From the NCBI GenBank assembly GCA_963762865.1, contig CAVXNC010000003.1, forward strand, positions 186,001-250,000: a stretch of 64,000 nucleotides of DNA, given 5' to 3'. Below are positions 60,157 to 64,000 of this stretch, piece by piece. The stretch comes from DATHAP01 sp963762865 (GTDB lineage: Bacteria; Actinomycetota; Actinomycetes; JACCUZ01). The notes beneath the pieces were generated by a model. It worked only from the letters and a program-made list of their open reading frames with translations, was not told the DNA's origin and ran no database searches. Position 1 is the first letter of the stretch. The number at the start of each line of letters is the position of its first letter. The translations under genes and the position numbers were made by a program.

Positions 60157-60957
60157 TCAGGCGAAGGGGAGGCGCCAGGTGCCGAGGGCGACCGACACGG
60201 CGATCGCGCCGGCCACGATGACCGCGGTCGCCGCCACCAGCAGCCAGTCGGCGGGGCGCATCGGCTGCGACCGCGCCACCGTCCGCTCGACACCGGTCGC
60301 CCCGAAGCCTCGCGCGTCCATCGCCGCCGCGAGCCGCACCCCGCGCCGCACCGCCGCCACCAGCACCGCGAACACCTGCCCGCCGAAGGCCCGCAGGTGC
60401 GCCACCGGCGACCACCCGGGATCCAGCCCGCGGGCCCGGCGCGCCCGGCCGATCATGTGCCAGTCGGCCGAGAGCAGGGGCAGCAGGCGCAGCGCAGCGA
60501 GCGCCCCGTAGGCGAAGCGCGCAGGCACCCGCCACTGCTGCACCAGGGCGTCTGCGAGGTCCATCGGGTCGGTCACCGCGAGGACCACGATGCCCGGGAG
60601 CGTCAGTGCGAGCAGCCGCAGAGCCACCGTCCCGGCCGACGTCACCGCGTCGCTGGTGATGTCTATCGGGCCGATCTCGAGCAGCACCTCGCCGCCCTGC
60701 ACCGCGATCAGGTTGGCCACCACGACACCGCCGATGCCGATCAGCAGCGGCCAGCACCGGCGCAGCAGCGTCCGGAAGCGCAGGCCGGTGAACGGGAAGG
60801 CGACCGCCTCGGCCACCAGCACGATCGCCGGCGTCACCGGGTCCAGTGACAGCAGCATCCCGAGGGTGACGATGCCGGCCGCCGTGACCTTGGCGACCGG
60901 GTTGAGCCGGGCCAGTGCGGCGTCGTCGTCCACCGCGAGCGGCACCAGGACGCTCAT
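60157..60957 (-). CDS. ykoC: ECF transporter transmembrane protein (EcfT, YkoC-like)
   Basis: Intact, 266 aa. Scaffold membrane subunit of an energy-coupling factor importer: LARLNPVAKVTAAGIVTLGM (about residues 15-34) at the start, central helices, and two coupling motifs of the AxRxxG type, RARRARGLDPGWSP and AAAMDARGFGATGVERTVAR. Works with YkoD (ATPase) and YkoE (substrate binding). Third gene after the TPP riboswitch, so it imports a thiamine precursor or thiamine itself. Repeat B3 separates it from ykoD. Confidence 0.92.
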   Translation of the reverse strand: MSVLVPLAVDDDAALARLNPVAKVTAAGIVTLGMLLSLDPVTPAIVLVAEAVAFPFTGLRFRTLLRRCWPLLIGIGGVVVANLIAVQGGEVLLEIGPIDITSDAVTSAGTVALRLLALTLPGIVVLAVTDPMDLADALVQQWRVPARFAYGALAALRLLPLLSADWHMIGRARRARGLDPGWSPVAHLRAFGGQVFAVLVAAVRRGVRLAAAMDARGFGATGVERTVARSQPMRPADWLLVAATAVIVAGAIAVSVALGTWRLPFA

Positions 60958-60980
60958 CGCCGGCCACCAGGGGGCGTCTC

Positions 60981-61034
60981 CATGATCATGAACCTTCCGA
61001 CCAGTTCTTGCTGACCGGATCGTTCGTGATCATG
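60981..61034. repeat. Structured repeat, family B copy 3
   Basis: 54 nt: CATGATCATGAAC on the left and GTTCGTGATCATG on the right, with inner imperfect pairing CTTCCGACCAG/CTGACCGGATCG around TTCTTG. It contains the ykoD stop codon (TCA 60986-60988 read on the minus strand) and encodes the last 16 residues of YkoD. Arms CATGATC and GATCATG are shared with copies B1 and B2. Confidence 0.65.
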
Positions 61035-62512
61035 GAAGCGCGGGGGATCGCGAGGGTGAGGCGGCGGTCGGCGATGGCGGCCACCAGGTCCTCGTCGTGC
61101 GTCACCGTCACGACCGCGGTCCCCGCGTCCCGCAGGTCGGCCAGCAGCTCCGCGAGCGCGGCCCAGGTCAGGGCGTCCTGGCCGTACGTCGGCTCGTCGG
61201 TCACCAGGACCTTCGGCGCCGTGGCGATCGCGGTCGCGACCGAGAGCCGGCGCTTCTCGCCGCCGGAGAGAGTGAACGGGTTCGCTGCAGCGAGCCGGGT
61301 CAGCCCCAGTCGGTCCAGCAGCTCGTCGGCCCGAGCGGCGGCAGCAGCCTCCGACGCACCGGCCCGTCGAGGCCCGACCATCAGCTCGGCGCGCACCGTC
61401 GACGCGACGAACTGGTGCTCCGGGTCCTGGAAGACCGTTCCGACCCGCGTCACCAGGTCGCGTCCGCGCCACCGCCACAACGGCCGCGCCGGGTCGGGTG
61501 GGTCGATGGCCGGCGCGCCGACCACCGACCCGCCCGTCGGCCGGAGCAACCCGGCGAGGCACAGGGCGAGCGTCGACTTGCCCGAGCCGTTGGGCCCGGT
61601 GACCGCCAGCGCCTCGCCGGCTCGCAGCGTCTCGTCCGTGGGCGGCAACGCGTCCCGGTCCGCGCCCGGGTATCGGAAGGCCGTCGCCTCGGCCCGCACC
61701 AGGGGCGGTCCCGGTGCGTCGACAGCTCTGCGGCGTACGTCCGGACGGCGCCCTGGCACCCACACGCCGCGCGCCGCAAGGCGGGTGCCGACCCGGGCGA
61801 ACACCTCCGCGGGGTGACCGTCCTCGACGACCCCGCCGCCGGGCTCGAGCACGACGGCGCGGGTGACCAGGTCGACCACCTGCTCGACGCGGTGCTCGAC
61901 CACGACCGCGGTCGCGCCGGACTCGGTGAGCACGTCGGCGAGGACCGCGCTGACCAGGGCGGCACCCGCCGGGTCGAGGTTGGCGGTGACCTCGTCGAGC
62001 AGCAGGAGCCCGGGGCGCAGCGCGAGGATCCCGGCGATCGCGAGGCGCTGCTGCTCGCCGCCGGAGAGCGCGGCCGTCGGCTGGTCGCGGCCGTAGGGGA
62101 AGCCGACGGATGACAGGGCCGCGTCGACGCGGCGCCAGATCTGCTCGGTGGGGACGCCGCGGTTCTCCAGCCCGAACGCGACGTCGTCACCGGAGCGGGC
62201 CATCACGAGGGCCGCCTCCGGGTCCTGCATGACGAGGCCGGCCCGCGCCCGGGACTGCGTGGCCGGCCGGCCGTCGAGGGTGACCGTGCCTTCGGCCTCG
62301 CCGCCGCTGCCCGCGTCGAGCAGCCCGGCGAGCGCGGTCAGCAGGGTGCTCTTGCCGGCGCCCGACGGGCCGAGCAGCAGCACCCGCTCGCCGGGCTCGA
62401 GGTGCAGGTCGACGCCGCGCAGCGCCCAGGCCGACCGGCCGCCGTGCCGCCAGCCCCAGCCGCGGACGTCGACGGTGACCGGGTCGACCGCCCCCGCCGC
62501 TCGGGCCGTCAC
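60986..62512 (-). CDS. ykoD: ECF transporter ATPase with two ATP-binding domains (YkoD-like)
   Basis: 508 aa from GTG 62512. Two fused ABC domains. First: ERVLLLGPSGAGKSTLLTAL, signature TAALSGGEQQRLAIAGILAL and Walker B GLLLLDEVTANLDPAGAALV. Second: LAVTGPNGSGKSTLALCLAG, VGTVFQDPEHQFVASTVRAE, FTLSGGEKRRLSVATAIATA and KVLVTDEPTYGQDALTWAAL. Drives import by the YkoEDC complex. An in-frame ATG at 62548 exists, but it lies inside repeat C2, so a GTG after the repeat is preferred. The C-terminus (SMITNDPVSKNWSEGS) is encoded by repeat B3. Confidence 0.9.
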   Translation of the reverse strand: MTARAAGAVDPVTVDVRGWGWRHGGRSAWALRGVDLHLEPGERVLLLGPSGAGKSTLLTALAGLLDAGSGGEAEGTVTLDGRPATQSRARAGLVMQDPEAALVMARSGDDVAFGLENRGVPTEQIWRRVDAALSSVGFPYGRDQPTAALSGGEQQRLAIAGILALRPGLLLLDEVTANLDPAGAALVSAVLADVLTESGATAVVVEHRVEQVVDLVTRAVVLEPGGGVVEDGHPAEVFARVGTRLAARGVWVPGRRPDVRRRAVDAPGPPLVRAEATAFRYPGADRDALPPTDETLRAGEALAVTGPNGSGKSTLALCLAGLLRPTGGSVVGAPAIDPPDPARPLWRWRGRDLVTRVGTVFQDPEHQFVASTVRAELMVGPRRAGASEAAAAARADELLDRLGLTRLAAANPFTLSGGEKRRLSVATAIATAPKVLVTDEPTYGQDALTWAALAELLADLRDAGTAVVTVTHDEDLVAAIADRRLTLAIPRASMITNDPVSKNWSEGS

Positions 62513-62530
62513 GCCGGTCCCTGTCACCTC

Positions 62531-62594
62531 AACTGTGCGATGACACACCGGACACGCCGGTGGGCCGGTGTGTCATCGCACACTCGAGGGTCAG
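62531..62594. repeat. Structured repeat, family C copy 2
   Basis: 64 nt with a perfect 18-bp stem: TGTGCGATGACACACCGG and CCGGTGTGTCATCGCACA, loop ACACGCCGGTGGG-like, tail ending GGGTCAG. The tail TCA (62591-62593) is the stop codon of ykoE on the minus strand. It sits inside the ykoE-ykoD operon, where it could lower ykoD/ykoC expression relative to ykoE. Confidence 0.75.
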
Positions 62595-63223
62595 ACGCGG
62601 GACTGGTCGCGGCCGGACGCGAAGGGCGCCAGCACGCCGGTCCGGGCCAGCGCCCGCACCACGAGCCAGGAGCCGAGACCGGCCAGCAGCGTGGAGCTGC
62701 CGACGATGAGCAGGCCGTAGACGACCTGGTGGTCCACCGCCCAGTCCGGGTAGTAGAACGCCAGGTCCAGCAACGCCGCCGCGGCACCGGCGGCCGCGCC
62801 CGCGCCGAGCGCGACTGGCAACCGCCACGAGCGGTAGAGCGCGAACGCGAAGACCAGCTCGGCCGCAGCTCCCTCGACAACGCCGTAGGCGACGACGTAG
62901 AGGCCCCACGGCGTGCCGAGCACCGCGGAGACGACCGAGGCGACGACCTCGGTGAAGATCGCGGCGCCGCGCTTGCGGACGACCAGTGCCCCGAGGACGG
63001 CAGGCACCAGCCACATGCCGTAGATGACGGCCCGACCCGGTGGGTAGCCGACGAAGGCGGGCTCGAGGACGTTCCAGAAGCTGTTCCAGCCCCAGAAGAC
63101 GACGCCGAAGGCGACGCCGAGTGCGGCGGTGACGACGATGTCGACGGTCCGCCACGAGGCGGTCGATGCGGTCGCGTCGGTCGTGTCCGCGTTGGCCGGG
63201 GTTCCGGCCGAGGTGGTGGTCAT
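62591..63223 (-). CDS. ykoE: ECF transporter substrate-binding subunit (YkoE family)
   Basis: Intact, 210 aa, about five to six helices. S-component for hydroxymethylpyrimidine or thiamine: TVDIVVTAALGVAFGVVFWG (about residues 25-44), WNSFWNVLEPAFVGYPPGRA, GMWLVPAVLGALVVRKRGAA, YGVVEGAAAELVFAFALYRS and QVVYGLLIVGSSTLLAGLGS. AGGAGCGAG precedes ATG 63223. The TPP riboswitch 100 nt upstream shows that thiamine status controls it. The stop codon is in repeat C2. Confidence 0.93.
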   Translation of the reverse strand: MTTTSAGTPANADTTDATASTASWRTVDIVVTAALGVAFGVVFWGWNSFWNVLEPAFVGYPPGRAVIYGMWLVPAVLGALVVRKRGAAIFTEVVASVVSAVLGTPWGLYVVAYGVVEGAAAELVFAFALYRSWRLPVALGAGAAAGAAAALLDLAFYYPDWAVDHQVVYGLLIVGSSTLLAGLGSWLVVRALARTGVLAPFASGRDQSRV

Positions 63224-63322
63224 GCTCGCTCCTGTCCGGGGTGGACGGGGCGGCCGTGCTGAGCTCCCTGCCGGCGTACGTCCGGAAGCGATCCCGGGAC
63301 GGACGACGGCGGGGTGGTAACC

Positions 63323-63410
63323 GACTCCCTGCGCTGGCATTACCCAGATCAGGTAGGAGGGTCTGCGGACGGGTCCGCACTCTCAGCGCTGCTGCGCTCC
63401 CCTGTGGTTG
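63323..63410 (-). promoter_or_regulatory. TPP (thiamine pyrophosphate) riboswitch
   Basis: The minus strand reads ACAGGGGAGCGC, then CTGAGA (63386-63381), a variable hairpin GTGCGGACCCGTCCGC, ACCCTCCTACCTGATCTGG (63353-63344 holds CCTGATCTGG) and AATGCCAGCGCAGGGA. These are the conserved THI-box elements in the right order. Located 100 nt before the ykoE start. With thiamine pyrophosphate bound it should shut off the ykoEDC operon, by termination or by hiding the ribosome site. Confidence 0.96.
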
Positions 63411-63528
63411 TGGAGTTGGTGGTGCGTCCGCGACGCTAGCACGCGGGCGGATGTGAGACCCGGGCCGCTACGGGAGTGGCGGGGCACCGCCGGGGTACCG
63501 GTGGTGGGAGGAAGGGCGTGGTCGACCG

Positions 63529-64000
63529 GTGGGGGTGCCAGGCGTGTGCTGTGACACGGTGCTGCGCCTGCCGTCGCCCCCTCTCGTGCCGGGGCCGGGT
63601 GCAGTCACCGAGCACCTGTCGCTCGACCCCGTCCCTGCGTCGGTGAGCACGGCGCGCAAGTTCGTCCGTGACGTGCTCGGCTCCGTCGACGACGACGTGC
63701 GCGATACCGCGGTGCTGCTCTCCAGCGAGCTGGTGACCAACGCGATCCTGCATGCGCACACCCCCGTGCAGCTAGGGATGGTGGTCGACGGCGAGCACCT
63801 CCTGGTCTGTGTCGCCGACCGGCTGCCGGGCGACGTCCTGGAGCCGCGCGACCACAGCCGTGACCGGCCTGGTGGACGCGGCCTGGCGCTCGTGGCAGGC
63901 CTCAGCGAACAATGGGGGACGACAACTTTCACCGGCGGCAAGACCGTCTGGTTCACCCTCCCCGTCGCACTCGAGCCATCCGTGCCCTCACCGGCTCGGC
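63529..64000 (+). CDS. RsbW-type ATP-binding regulatory protein, runs off the right edge
   Basis: Open from GTG 63529 to the window end. GHKL ATPase domain as in anti-sigma/switch kinases: STARKFVRDVLGSVDDDVRD, N-box TAVLLSSELVTNAILHAHTP (about residues 60-79), VCVADRLPGDVLEPRD, G2 region RPGGRGLALVAGLSEQWGTT and TVWFTLPVAL at the end of the domain. The start is uncertain (GTG 63529, 63535 or 63559 in frame). GGGAGGAAGG at 63506-63515 could be the ribosome site. Second such protein in the window; only distantly like the one at 25784. Confidence 0.78.
   Translation, partial: MGVPGVCCDTVLRLPSPPLVPGPGAVTEHLSLDPVPASVSTARKFVRDVLGSVDDDVRDTAVLLSSELVTNAILHAHTPVQLGMVVDGEHLLVCVADRLPGDVLEPRDHSRDRPGGRGLALVAGLSEQWGTTTFTGGKTVWFTLPVALEPSVPSPAR

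Noticed and set aside
1..64000. tRNA, rRNA, insertion sequence or phage attachment sites
   Set aside because: None could be recognised by eye on either strand; no transposase or integrase sequence was seen.

Overview
The window comes from a high-GC actinobacterium and most resembles Nocardioides or another Nocardioidaceae genus. This is inferred from gene content and codon use, not from a marker gene. Supporting signs are GTG starts, four-base ATGA/GTGA gene overlaps, a conservon (sensor, roadblock, DUF742, GTPase), a bacterial proteasome activator ending in GQYL, and many TANNNT boxes 6-8 nt before start codons.

Region 1 (1-24.8 kb) is a cell-surface glycan locus. It holds dTDP-rhamnose genes (rmlA partial, rmlD), two GDP-mannose 4,6-dehydratases plus GDP-fucose synthase, and a Wzx flippase. 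It also holds a CDP-sugar cassette (rfbF, rfbG, C-methyltransferase, RmlC-like epimerase, reductase, CmcI-like protein), about seven glycosyltransferases, a WecG/TagA transferase, two Wzy/ligase-like membrane proteins and a secreted glycosidase lipoprotein. The last part is a GtrA, DPM-like GT2 and GT39-like cassette, followed by a leftover dehydratase C-terminus. Most of these genes carry single-base frame breaks, and 21.3-24.5 kb also carries in-frame TAG codons. This looks like a poorly polished part of the assembly rather than wholesale decay, but both readings are given.

Region 2 (24.8-45.3 kb) is mostly intact housekeeping DNA. It contains a glycerophosphodiesterase, an RsbW-type ATPase, DUF5926, arginine deiminase, an SDR, and larB-larC (nickel-pincer cofactor, with a frame break exactly at a CCCC run) followed by a TMEM165/GDT1 transporter. 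Next come DUF4446, pheA, a membrane-lipid operon (two PAP2 phosphatases, a DAG-kinase-like protein, YihY), AIM24, serS with threonine aldolase and a Cof hydrolase, a DUF559 protein, bpa, a double-GNAT protein and a quinone oxidoreductase.

Region 3 (45.3-64 kb) is signalling and transport. It contains the conservon, whose leader has two mutually exclusive hairpins, two response regulators, an ABC ATPase / histidine kinase / FtsX-type permease operon, YceI, a DUF2236 protein and a secreted TAP-type hydrolase. A thiamine-precursor ECF transporter (ykoE-ykoD-ykoC) sits behind a clear TPP riboswitch, and a second RsbW-type ATPase runs off the right end.

Between genes lie three families of structured repeats: A (95 nt, two copies), B (54-57 nt, three copies) and C (64 nt, two copies). 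Members of B and C supply the stop codons of the flanking genes. These repeats, the larC frame break, the CDP-sugar cassette and the leaderless-promoter pattern are the observations most worth following up.
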